Position numbers and translations under genes: made by a program
Assembly (NCBI RefSeq): GCF_904528075.1
Contig: NZ_LR882035.1
Coordinates: 62,001 to 126,000, forward strand
Length of the DNA stretch: 64,000 nt
DNA from: Agreia sp. COWG
GTDB lineage: Bacteria; Actinomycetota; Actinomycetes; Actinomycetales; Microbacteriaceae
Reading direction: 5' to 3'
The notes under the pieces: generated by a model
The model's database searches: none
Told to the model about the DNA's origin: nothing
Seen by the model: only the letters and a program-made list of their open reading frames with translations
Part shown: positions 50,377 to 57,756 of the stretch, piece after piece
Numbering within the stretch: the stretch's first letter is position 1
How the letters are laid out: each line of letters starts with the position of its first letter

Positions 50377-51498
50377 ATGGTGAAAAACATGACCCCGACC
50401 TCGGCGCGCACCTCTGTGACCCTCGCCGATGTCGCCGCGCTCGCAAAGGTCTCGACCTCGACGGCGTCGCTGGCCTACCGCCGCACGGGGTCGATCACCG
50501 AGCGCACGAGGGCGCGCATCCTGGCCGCGGCGGCCGAGATCGGCTACGCGGGCCCGAATCCCACCGCCCGGTCTTTGAAGAGCGGTCGCTCGGGCATCGT
50601 GGGCGTCATCGTGGCGGGAACCGTGCGCCGGGCCTTCCAGAATCCCGTGGCCATGGCCACGATGGCGGGGCTGAGCGAGGCTCTCGACGAACTCGACGTG
50701 GGCCAGCTGCTGCTCTCGCATCGATCGGAGTCGGGAGACCGCTCGGCTCGGCTGCTCGACGGCATGCCCGTCGACGCCGTGGTCTTTCTCACCCGAGGTG
50801 AGGAGTTCGACGGACTGCTTCCCAGCATGCGCGCGCGGCGCATCCCCATGGTCGGGGTCGAGGGCCCGCACGATGAGGGCATCACCCTCGTCGACATCGA
50901 CGATTCCGCCGGGATGGGCGTGCTGGCCGCCCATGTACGGGATCTCGGCCACCGGAGAGTGGGCGTAGTCATGCGGGCGACGCGCATCGACGCGAACGGC
51001 CCGCCGGGCCCACTTTCGTCGATCGATGCGAACCTCGATGCGATCAGTAATCGCACGATCCGTGAGCGGCTGAGAGCCGTGGCGGCGGTGTTTCCCGATG
51101 CGGTTCGCGTCGAGGCGGGTGGCCGCGAACTGCACTCCGGCGAAATCGCCGCGGGGCGTCTGCTCGACCAGCCGTGTCCGCCCTCCGCCATCCTCGCCCA
51201 GAACGACATGCTGGCGGTGGGAGCGCTGCGCGCGGCCGCGGCCCGTGGTCTGCTGGTGCCCCGAGACCTCACGGTGACCGGATTCGACGGCGCCGAGATT
51301 CCCCTGCTGGGCCGACGCCTCACCACCGTCGAGCAGCCGCTGCATGACCGCGGCCTGCAGGCGGGGCGCATGGTGGGCGAGCTGCTGGCAGGGGGAAGTC
51401 CGTCGAGTGTGCTGCTGCCGGTGGCGTTCCGCGAGGGCGACACGTCGGCTCCCCCTCGCGCGGGCGATACCGCAGAGCCGTCACGTTCGCAACGTTGA
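50377..51498 (+). CDS. LacI/GalR-family transcriptional repressor
   Basis: 373 residues. The helix-turn-helix VTLADVAALAKVSTSTASLAYR is at residues 14-35, the hinge helix at about 55-65 (NPTARSLKSG), and the periplasmic-binding-like effector domain covers 70-355. VAALAKVSTSTAS deviates from the usual AGVSxxTVS, but the fold is clear. Start ATG 50377; ATG 50389 is an alternative. It faces the ABC/GDPD-IMPase operon across a gap with two dyads and presumably represses it until an effector, perhaps the imported ligand or inositol, appears. Confidence 0.92.
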   Translation: MVKNMTPTSARTSVTLADVAALAKVSTSTASLAYRRTGSITERTRARILAAAAEIGYAGPNPTARSLKSGRSGIVGVIVAGTVRRAFQNPVAMATMAGLSEALDELDVGQLLLSHRSESGDRSARLLDGMPVDAVVFLTRGEEFDGLLPSMRARRIPMVGVEGPHDEGITLVDIDDSAGMGVLAAHVRDLGHRRVGVVMRATRIDANGPPGPLSSIDANLDAISNRTIRERLRAVAAVFPDAVRVEAGGRELHSGEIAAGRLLDQPCPPSAILAQNDMLAVGALRAAAARGLLVPRDLTVTGFDGAEIPLLGRRLTTVEQPLHDRGLQAGRMVGELLAGGSPSSVLLPVAFREGDTSAPPRAGDTAEPSRSQR

Positions 51499-51524
51499 GA
51501 GCCAAACTGGGGGAACAGTAATCT
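51495..51524 (+). promoter_or_regulatory. Promoter of the osmoprotectant ABC operon
   Basis: TTGAGA (51495-51500), 18 bases, then TAATCT (51519-51524) is the best bipartite promoter match in the window; transcription would start near 51531. The -35 box overlaps the end of the LacI gene and a CGCAACGTTG sequence (51488-51497) identical to the first ten bases of O2. Confidence 0.6.
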
Positions 51525-51532
51525 CGTGGAGT

Positions 51533-51562
51533 CATGTACTTCCCGAAGTGACAACATGTACT
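51533..51562. promoter_or_regulatory. Direct-repeat operator candidate CATGTACT x2
   Basis: CATGTACT occurs at 51533-51540 and 51555-51562, a 22-base period (two helical turns), right after the predicted transcript start of the osmoprotectant operon. Between them lies ACTT-CCCG-AAGT. A regulator binding to both copies could block elongation or initiation. The rest of the gap up to TTG 51585 has AGGACGG as ribosome-binding site. Confidence 0.42.
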
Positions 51563-51584
51563 CAAATGAATAGGACGGCTTCCC

Positions 51585-52226
51585 TTGTGGGATTTTATTG
51601 AAAGCCGGTTTTCGCAAATAGCATTCGACTCGCTGCAGCACCTGAGCCTCGTGGTTCAGTGCCTCGTCATCGCAACGATCTTCGCCGTCGGCGTCGCGGC
51701 GGTTGTTCACCGCAGCCCGGTCTTCAGTTCCATTGCGAATACCGTTTCCGCCATCGGACTGACCATCCCCTCTTTCGCCTTGGTGGGGCTCTTGATCGCG
51801 CCCTTCGGGTTCGGAGTGCCGCCCGCAGTCGTGGTCGTCACCTTCTTCGCCATCCTGCCGATTCTGCGCAACGCGATCGTGGGGCTGTCCGGGGTGGATG
51901 CCTCGGTGATCGAATCGGCCAAAGGCATCGGCATGAGCCGCGCGCGAACATTCTTCACCGTCGAACTGCCCCTGGCGTGGCCGGTGATCCTGGGCGGCAT
52001 CCGCGTCTCGGCGCAGATGGTCATGGGCATCGCCGCGATCGCCGCCTACGTTCTCGGCCCGGGCCTCGGAGGTTTCATCTTTTCGGGTCTCGCGCGTCTC
52101 GGCGGGGCCAACTCGCTCGAATCTGTTCTCACAGGGGTGATCGGCATCGTTCTTCTCGCGCTGATCCTCGACCTCTTCCTTCTCGGCCTCGGCCGACTGA
52201 CCACACCGCGAGGTATCCGTGCCTGA
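51585..52226 (+). CDS. Glycine betaine/osmoprotectant ABC transporter permease (OpuBB/OpuCB-type)
   Basis: 213 residues with six hydrophobic segments, typical size for the OpuC permease. QHLSLVVQCLVIATIFAVGVAAV near the N-terminus and VIESAKGIGMSRARTFFTVELPLAWPVILGGIR near residues 110-140 are OpuB/OpuC signatures. The start is TTG 51585 with AGGACGG ten bases upstream. Its stop overlaps the ATPase gene by eight bases. This operon has a second permease and differs from the PotB-type operon next door. Confidence 0.92.
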   Translation: MWDFIESRFSQIAFDSLQHLSLVVQCLVIATIFAVGVAAVVHRSPVFSSIANTVSAIGLTIPSFALVGLLIAPFGFGVPPAVVVVTFFAILPILRNAIVGLSGVDASVIESAKGIGMSRARTFFTVELPLAWPVILGGIRVSAQMVMGIAAIAAYVLGPGLGGFIFSGLARLGGANSLESVLTGVIGIVLLALILDLFLLGLGRLTTPRGIRA

Positions 52227-53472
52227 TCGTTCCGAAACCATCTCCCCGACCGCCGGCACCATCAGCGGCAAGTCGATCCTGCTCGAGAACGTCACCAAGC
52301 GGTATCCGGGCCAAGACAAACCAGCGGTCGACGGCATCACCCTCGAGATCCCCGCCGGCAAGATCGTGATGCTCGTAGGCCCCTCCGGGTGCGGCAAGAC
52401 GACCACGCTCAAGATGATCAACCGTCTGATCGAACCCACAGAGGGGCGCGTCGTGCTCGGCGACGAAGACGTCACCGGCATCAGCGGAGACGAGCTCCGT
52501 CGTCGTATCGGCTACGTCATCCAGGCGGGCGGGTTGTTTCCGCACATGACGGTGGCGGCGAACATCGCCATCGTGCCGAAGATGCTCGGCTGGGGCAAAG
52601 AGCGTATCGCCGCCCGCGTCGACGAGCTGCTGGAGCTGGTTTCTCTCGATCCGGCTCTGTACCGCGACCGATTCCCGAAGGAACTCTCCGGCGGCCAGCA
52701 GCAGCGCGTGGGTGTCGCCCGCGCGCTCGCCGCCGATCCACCCGTTCTCTTGATGGATGAGCCCTTCGGCGCCGTCGACCCCATCACGCGCCAGCGTCTG
52801 CAAGACGAGCTCATCCGCATCCAAGAGGAGTTGCAGAAGACGATCGTCATCGTCACCCACGACTTCGACGAGGCGGTGAAGCTCGGCGACTGGATCGTGG
52901 TGTTCACCGAGGGTGCGCGAATCGTGCAGTACGACACCCCGGAGCGCATTCTCGCCGAGCCGGCCAACGAATTCGTCGAGAACTTCATCGGCGCCGGGGC
53001 CGGGCTCAAGCAGCTGACCCTGCGCCGCGTGCGAGACGTTCCCTTGGCCGAGGCCGTGGTGGTTCGGCCCGGAGACGCGGGCAGCGATGTGCTCGCGCGC
53101 ATGGACGAGGCGAAGCACAACCACGTCGTCGTCGTCGACGACCGCGAGCGTCCGCTGCAGTGGTTGTCGCGCCGCCAGGTGGCCCGCCTCAAAACGGTGT
53201 CGACAGTGCGTGAACCAAAACTGCCGGTGGTCGGCAGCGCGGCGACGCTTAACGACGCCCTCGACACGATGCTGGTCTCCAACGTCGGTGCCGCTCTCGT
53301 CACCGGCCGCCGAGACACGTTTCTGGGCGTGATCGATGTCGAGACGGTGATGGATGCCATCCGGGCACTGCGCGCCGAAGCCGTCGTGCAGGCGCCGGTG
53401 GGAATGAATACCGGCGTGATCGAGGTCTTGGGCACGCCCGGGACTTCCTCCGATCCGGGCGCCGCCGTATGA
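52219..53472 (+). CDS. Osmoprotectant ABC transporter ATP-binding protein with CBS domains
   Basis: 417 residues: Walker A GPSGCGKTTTLKMINRL near residue 54, signature SGGQQQRVGVARAL near 156, Walker B LLMDEPFGAVDP near 176, and a C-terminal pair of CBS-like motifs (about 270-390, NHVVVVDDRERPLQWL; VGAALVTGRRDTFLGVID). CBS modules in OpuA/OpuC sense ionic strength or adenosine nucleotides and gate import. GTG 52219. The final residues overlap the next permease start. Confidence 0.94.
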   Translation: MPDRSETISPTAGTISGKSILLENVTKRYPGQDKPAVDGITLEIPAGKIVMLVGPSGCGKTTTLKMINRLIEPTEGRVVLGDEDVTGISGDELRRRIGYVIQAGGLFPHMTVAANIAIVPKMLGWGKERIAARVDELLELVSLDPALYRDRFPKELSGGQQQRVGVARALAADPPVLLMDEPFGAVDPITRQRLQDELIRIQEELQKTIVIVTHDFDEAVKLGDWIVVFTEGARIVQYDTPERILAEPANEFVENFIGAGAGLKQLTLRRVRDVPLAEAVVVRPGDAGSDVLARMDEAKHNHVVVVDDRERPLQWLSRRQVARLKTVSTVREPKLPVVGSAATLNDALDTMLVSNVGAALVTGRRDTFLGVIDVETVMDAIRALRAEAVVQAPVGMNTGVIEVLGTPGTSSDPGAAV

Positions 53473-54275
53473 GCACCCCCGATGCGTCCAGCGTGAGCGC
53501 GGCGGAACAGGAGACCTCGGCCGTGCTCGTGTCGACGAAGAGTGTGCTGAGATCTGCCGGGTGGAGGAGCCTGATCGCTCAGCCGGTTGCGATTCTCGTC
53601 GTTCTCGCACTCTTTCTCGTCTGGTTGAACGTCGCTCCGCTCACCGCGACCGAACGCACGACCCTCGATCCCGGGGCGCTGTGGCAGGCCACCCTCGAGC
53701 ATCTCAAGCTCACCTTCGTCGCCGCGGCGATCGTGCTCGTCATCGCCATTCCCCTCGGAATTCTGCTGACCCGCTCCGGCTTCCGGCGATTCAGCGCACC
53801 CATTCTGGCCATCGCGAACTTCGGCCAGGCTGCCCCGGCCATCGGGCTGGTGGTGCTGCTTGCCATCTTCGTGAGTTCGGGATTCTGGGCCTCGATCATC
53901 GCTCTGGTGCTCTACGCCGCGCTTCCCGCTCTCAGCAACACCATGATCGGCATTCGCGGTGTTCCCTCATCGCTGGTCGAGGCCGGCCGCGGCATGGGCA
54001 TGTCGGCGGCGGCCGTGCTGTTCAAGGTGGAGCTGCCGTTGGCCGTGCCCGTGATGCTGGCGGGAATCCGGACCGCCCTCGTGCTGCTGGTGGGAACCGC
54101 ATCGCTTGCCGCATTCATCAATGGCGGCGGCCTCGGCCTCTTGATCGTCACCGGGGTGAACCTCTATCTGATCAGCGTTCTCGTTTCCGGTGCGCTGCTC
54201 ATCGCTCTGCTCGCACTGTTCATCGACTGGCTTGGCCGCGTCGTCGAGTTCATCGCGCACCCGAAGGGACTCTGA
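53469..54275 (+). CDS. Osmoprotectant ABC transporter permease (OpuBD/OpuCD-type)
   Basis: 268 residues; six membrane segments, with ILAIANFGQAAPAIGLVVLLAI near residue 115 and VEAGRGMGMSAAAVLFKVELPLAVPVMLAGIRTALV near residues 170-205 as OpuC permease signatures. It is longer at the N-terminus than the first permease. ATG 53469 overlaps the ATPase stop. The two permeases probably form a heterodimer. Confidence 0.93.
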   Translation: MSTPDASSVSAAEQETSAVLVSTKSVLRSAGWRSLIAQPVAILVVLALFLVWLNVAPLTATERTTLDPGALWQATLEHLKLTFVAAAIVLVIAIPLGILLTRSGFRRFSAPILAIANFGQAAPAIGLVVLLAIFVSSGFWASIIALVLYAALPALSNTMIGIRGVPSSLVEAGRGMGMSAAAVLFKVELPLAVPVMLAGIRTALVLLVGTASLAAFINGGGLGLLIVTGVNLYLISVLVSGALLIALLALFIDWLGRVVEFIAHPKGL

Positions 54276-54277
54276 CC

Positions 54278-55333
54278 ATGACGGCACGATCCACACGCAC
54301 GCACTCCTCGACGGCTCGCGCCCGGAACACCGGAAGGGCGCCTCGACGCCTGCGCACCCGACTTCTTGCAGGCGCGGCCATCGTCGCCGCCGGCATGTTC
54401 GCGCTCACGGGCTGCGGTCTTCAGCCGGCCGCGTCGTTCACCCCCGACGTCAGTGCGGGGTCGATCGCGCCCCTCGACCTGCCGGATGACGCCGGGATCA
54501 CGATCACGTCGAAGAACTTCACTGAGCAGCTCATCCTGGGCAAGGTGGCGGTGATCGCTGCGAGGGCGGCGGGATTCAAGGTCGTCGACCTGACCAATGT
54601 GCCGGGAAGCGTTCCGGCTCGACAGCTGATGCTCGCACACGGTGCCGACATGACCTTCGAGTACACGGGAACCGCGTGGATCTCGTATCTCGGACAGGCG
54701 ACGGCGATTCCCGACCAGCAGAAACAGTACGAGGCGGTGCGCGATGCCGATGCTGCCAACGGCCTCACCTGGCTTCCGCCGGCTCCGCTCAACAACACCT
54801 ACGCCATGGCGATGGGCAAGGATGCGGCGAAGAGGCTCGGCATCACCAAGATGTCGCAGATCGCGTCTCTTCCCGTGCAGGACCGAACCTTCTGCGTCGA
54901 GGCGGAATTCAACTCCCGCCAAGACGGCATGACGCCGATGCTGGCGGCGTACAACATGGAGCGAGGCAGCGACTCCGGCGTGCCGGATTCCAACATCAGC
55001 ATCTTCGACACGGGAGCCGTCTACACCGCCATCGATCGCGGAACCTGCAACTTCGGCGAGATCTTCACCACAGACGGGCGAGTCGACTCGCTCGGGTTGA
55101 CCGTGCTCCAAGACGACGAGAGGTTCTTTCCCGCCTACAACGTCGCACCGGTGCTCAACACGGAGACACTCGCGAAGTATCCGGGCCTCGCCGACGTCTT
55201 CGACCAGATCTCCCCGAAGATCACGGACGCGACCCTACGTCAGTTGAACCTGAGGGTCGACGAGGGCGGGGAAGACCCCACTGACGTCGCCTATTCATTC
55301 CTCGTCGACAATGGTTTCGTGAGGGCGAAGTAG
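54278..55333 (+). CDS. Osmoprotectant-binding lipoprotein (OpuCC/ProX-like)
   Basis: 351 residues. The lipobox FALTGC places the lipidated cysteine at C46 after a long basic N-terminus. ITITSKNFTEQLILGKVAVI near residue 70 and MTFEYTGTAWISYLGQ near residue 125 are the ProX/OpuCC signatures; the aromatic residues there belong to the quaternary-ammonium cage. The start is ATG 54278, two bases after the permease stop, with GAAGGG upstream. The last 39 bases overlap the oppositely oriented next gene. Confidence 0.93.
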   Translation: MTARSTRTHSSTARARNTGRAPRRLRTRLLAGAAIVAAGMFALTGCGLQPAASFTPDVSAGSIAPLDLPDDAGITITSKNFTEQLILGKVAVIAARAAGFKVVDLTNVPGSVPARQLMLAHGADMTFEYTGTAWISYLGQATAIPDQQKQYEAVRDADAANGLTWLPPAPLNNTYAMAMGKDAAKRLGITKMSQIASLPVQDRTFCVEAEFNSRQDGMTPMLAAYNMERGSDSGVPDSNISIFDTGAVYTAIDRGTCNFGEIFTTDGRVDSLGLTVLQDDERFFPAYNVAPVLNTETLAKYPGLADVFDQISPKITDATLRQLNLRVDEGGEDPTDVAYSFLVDNGFVRAK

Positions 55334-56050
55334 ACGCTCGTCGAAGACCCACGGCGCGGCGGAGGTCGATGGTGAAGCAGCGAATTCGTCCATTCGCTGC
55401 TGCGCGAACGTGGTTCCCAACTCGGCGCGTCTGTGCGGGCGGGTCCAGTAGTAGTGCAGAAGTGCGAAGACGACGGCGGGAGACGAGCCGAGCTCGTCGG
55501 GGTTGATCGACCACTGTTCGGTGCCACGGGCGATGTAGAGAATGGGCGCGGCCGTGCTCGACTCCGGTGTGCCAGGTCGGCGCATGAGGGCTTTCAGTTC
55601 GGTGATCTCGTGCCACGAGACGTTGGCCCGCTTGCCCAACTGCATGCGGATCATGAGGCCGCGCCGGCCGAACGCGATGCCCTGCGTGTACGGCCACTGG
55701 CGGCGGATGATCGCCGAACGCAGCGCGGAGACGAATGTCACGAGAGCCAGCAGGGCAAAGACCCCCACGATCGCGCCGAAGATCAGGTCGATCACGTCGT
55801 TGGCCTGAGAACCGCTACCCAGCCGAGAGAAGAACAGCACCGCGAATGGTGCCAGCACGACGAAGAAGACTCCAAGACCGATGACGGAGCGAAGACGTGG
55901 GGGAGTGAGGGGCGCGACGTGCACCCAGCCGTCCGGGGTCGGAGTGCGTCCGTGGCCGAACTGCTCGGCGCTCTCGAGGTACAGCGGGCGGGTGGACGCG
56001 TTCGCCGGAATCCACCCGATCGGAATGGGGAAATCGCGTGGATCGGACAC
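55295..56050 (-). CDS. Membrane protein with PH-like domain, unknown function
   Basis: 251 residues. Two hydrophobic helices (about 55-77 and 88-109) are followed by a beta-rich domain (IAFGRRGLMIRMQLGKRANVSWHEIT), a pattern of bacterial PH-like membrane proteins. GTG 56050 has TACCCT six bases upstream, predicting a leaderless mRNA. The upstream open frame to 56680 is a shadow of the glycosyltransferase gene. Its 3' end overlaps the osmoprotectant-binding gene by 39 bases, tail to tail. Confidence 0.75.
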   Translation of the reverse strand: MSDPRDFPIPIGWIPANASTRPLYLESAEQFGHGRTPTPDGWVHVAPLTPPRLRSVIGLGVFFVVLAPFAVLFFSRLGSGSQANDVIDLIFGAIVGVFALLALVTFVSALRSAIIRRQWPYTQGIAFGRRGLMIRMQLGKRANVSWHEITELKALMRRPGTPESSTAAPILYIARGTEQWSINPDELGSSPAVVFALLHYYWTRPHRRAELGTTFAQQRMDEFAASPSTSAAPWVFDERLLRPHETIVDEE

Positions 56051-56056
56051 CCGGTA

Positions 56057-56062
56057 AGGGTA
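56057..56062 (-). promoter_or_regulatory. -10 box of leaderless promoter (PH-like membrane protein gene)
   Basis: TACCCT on the minus strand ends exactly six bases before GTG 56050. No ribosome-binding site precedes that codon, and this spacing decided the start. Confidence 0.45.
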
Positions 56063-56130
56063 CGGCGCAACGGCGAGCTCGTGAAACCCCGGCCCTCGTG
56101 CTGCTGGGTCGGAACAGAATCTAGGTTGAC

Positions 56131-57438
56131 TCAACGCCCCGCGACGAGTCGATCGAGCGCGTCTGAGATGACGTCGATCGGGTCTGGCAGAACTCTGATC
56201 TCGTCGCGAAGGGTCTCGCTCGCCTGGCGATAACTCGTCTCGCCCAGCACCCGACGCACCGCAGCGAGCACCTTGCCGGGTCGGGGCGTTCCCGTGCGCA
56301 GGTCGACGCCGCATCCGGCCCACTGCACGCGCGCCGCCACCTCGGGCTTCTCTTCGGTCGACCCGGCCACGACCAGGGGAATGCCCGCCGCGAGAGCGCG
56401 CTGAACGCCACCGAATCCTCCGTTGGTCACGAACACATCGCACAGCGGCAACAGCTCGTCGTACGGCAGAAACTGGGCGACGCGGGCGTTGGAGGGGAGT
56501 CGGCCTCCCATCGCCGTGACGACATCGGCGATCGGGCGCCCTCCTGTGGCCGCCACGACGAGCACGTCTTCTTCGGCGAGTGCGCGAAGGGTCGGTACGA
56601 GCAACCGACTCAGATCGACGTTGTCGATGGTGCCCTGCGATACGTGCACGACGGGCCGCCCTGACTGCAGATCGCCCCACCAGCCGGGTAGATCGGCACC
56701 GCTCGGCCCGCCCGCACGCAGCGGCCCGACGAAGCTCACGGTATCGGGCAGCTCGCGCCGCGGATACTCCAGCCCCTCGACGCTGAGCTGGAACAGCAGG
56801 TCGAACGAGCGGTAGGCGAAGTCGAAGAAACTGACACCGGATGGAGCCACGCCCACCTCGGCCATCGCTTCTTTCACGGCGAGCTCGACCGGTCTGAACG
56901 GACCCCGCAGGAGGAAGGCGTTGAGCGCGGCGTTACGCGCACGGGCCAGACCGGATGTTCCCGGCTGCAGTGCCGTGCCGAACGGCGCGGCGTCGACGCT
57001 CGCCATGATCACCGGAACAGCCGACACCCCGACCACCGGCAGCCGGTCTTTCGGCGCCCGCGCCAGATAGGGAGCGAGGCCGGTGAACGAGGCTTCACCG
57101 ATGATCGCATCGAACGACCCCGACCCGAGGAGTGCTTCGACGGCCCGCCACTGCCCCGGAATGACCCGGGCGAACATGCCGATCATCCCGTATCGCACCG
57201 CGGCCAAGCCGTGCATCTTGTCGCGGCCCGGCAGCCAGGCATCCAGATCGTCGTCGTCGAAGTCGACCTCGCCGGGCAGCGGGGCGAATGCGAGCCCCGA
57301 CTGCAGCACGAGGTCTTCGTACTTGCGCCCGGTGAGAACGGTGACGCTCGCGCCCCGTTGCCGCAGTCCGCGACCGAGGTCGACGATCGGCTGTAGATGG
57401 CCGTAGATGGGGGGAGAGCACAGAAGGTATGCGGGCAC
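56131..57438 (-). CDS. MGT/UGT-type glycosyltransferase (GT1)
   Basis: 435 residues of the GT-B fold. PPIYGHLQPIVDLGRGLRQRGASVTVLTG at the N-terminus, and in the C-terminal donor domain VVHVSQGTIDNVD near residue 265, LPYDELLPLCDVFVTNGGFGGVQRAL near residues 325-350 and AGIPLVVAGSTEEKPEVAARVQWAGCG follow the UGT/MGT signature. Such enzymes glycosylate lipids or secondary metabolites. GTG 57438 has a TAGCAT seven bases upstream. No sugar-nucleotide or acceptor genes nearby. Confidence 0.9.
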   Translation of the reverse strand: MPAYLLCSPPIYGHLQPIVDLGRGLRQRGASVTVLTGRKYEDLVLQSGLAFAPLPGEVDFDDDDLDAWLPGRDKMHGLAAVRYGMIGMFARVIPGQWRAVEALLGSGSFDAIIGEASFTGLAPYLARAPKDRLPVVGVSAVPVIMASVDAAPFGTALQPGTSGLARARNAALNAFLLRGPFRPVELAVKEAMAEVGVAPSGVSFFDFAYRSFDLLFQLSVEGLEYPRRELPDTVSFVGPLRAGGPSGADLPGWWGDLQSGRPVVHVSQGTIDNVDLSRLLVPTLRALAEEDVLVVAATGGRPIADVVTAMGGRLPSNARVAQFLPYDELLPLCDVFVTNGGFGGVQRALAAGIPLVVAGSTEEKPEVAARVQWAGCGVDLRTGTPRPGKVLAAVRRVLGETSYRQASETLRDEIRVLPDPIDVISDALDRLVAGR

Positions 57439-57445
57439 GGATCAG

Positions 57446-57451
57446 ATGCTA
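57446..57451 (-). promoter_or_regulatory. -10 box of near-leaderless promoter (glycosyltransferase gene)
   Basis: TAGCAT on the minus strand ends seven bases before GTG 57438, placing the predicted transcript start at or one base before the start codon. Confidence 0.35.
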
Positions 57452-57640
57452 GCCAGAGTGTGCAGAAGGGAGGCTGTGAGTCGACCGCTCCAGTGCAGCG
57501 GCCTGCGCGGCCGTGCGCGTCGTGGTTTCACGGTGTTGACTCAGATAGAGGCTCGTCAGGCCGACAGCGGGCACGCCGACGACGAGCAGAACCAGGGCGC
57601 CGACGAGCCACGCTCGACCGGATCTCGTTCTCAACGCCAT
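57449..57640 (-). CDS. Small membrane protein (putative)
   Basis: 63 residues from ATG 57640 (GTG 57658 is an alternative start adding six residues). A basic N-terminus and one membrane helix (WLVGALVLLVVGVPAVGLTSLYL) are followed by a polar tail. The stop lies just beyond the glycosyltransferase start. No ribosome-binding site is visible and no family can be named. Confidence 0.45.
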   Translation of the reverse strand: MALRTRSGRAWLVGALVLLVVGVPAVGLTSLYLSQHRETTTRTAAQAAALERSTHSLPSAHSG

Positions 57641-57744
57641 GGCGGCATGCCACGACACGCAGTTATTCGGGTGTGCCCAGCGTTCACGGCTCTCCCACCC
57701 GACTCGATCGATGTCGTTAATCTATCGGCCCACCGCCTTCGGCC

Positions 57745-57750
57745 TAAAGT
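57745..57750 (+). promoter_or_regulatory. -10 box of leaderless promoter (acyl-CoA synthetase gene)
   Basis: TAAAGT ends exactly six bases before ATG 57757, so +1 is the A of the start codon. No Shine-Dalgarno sequence. Confidence 0.5.
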
Positions 57751-57756
57751 CGAACA

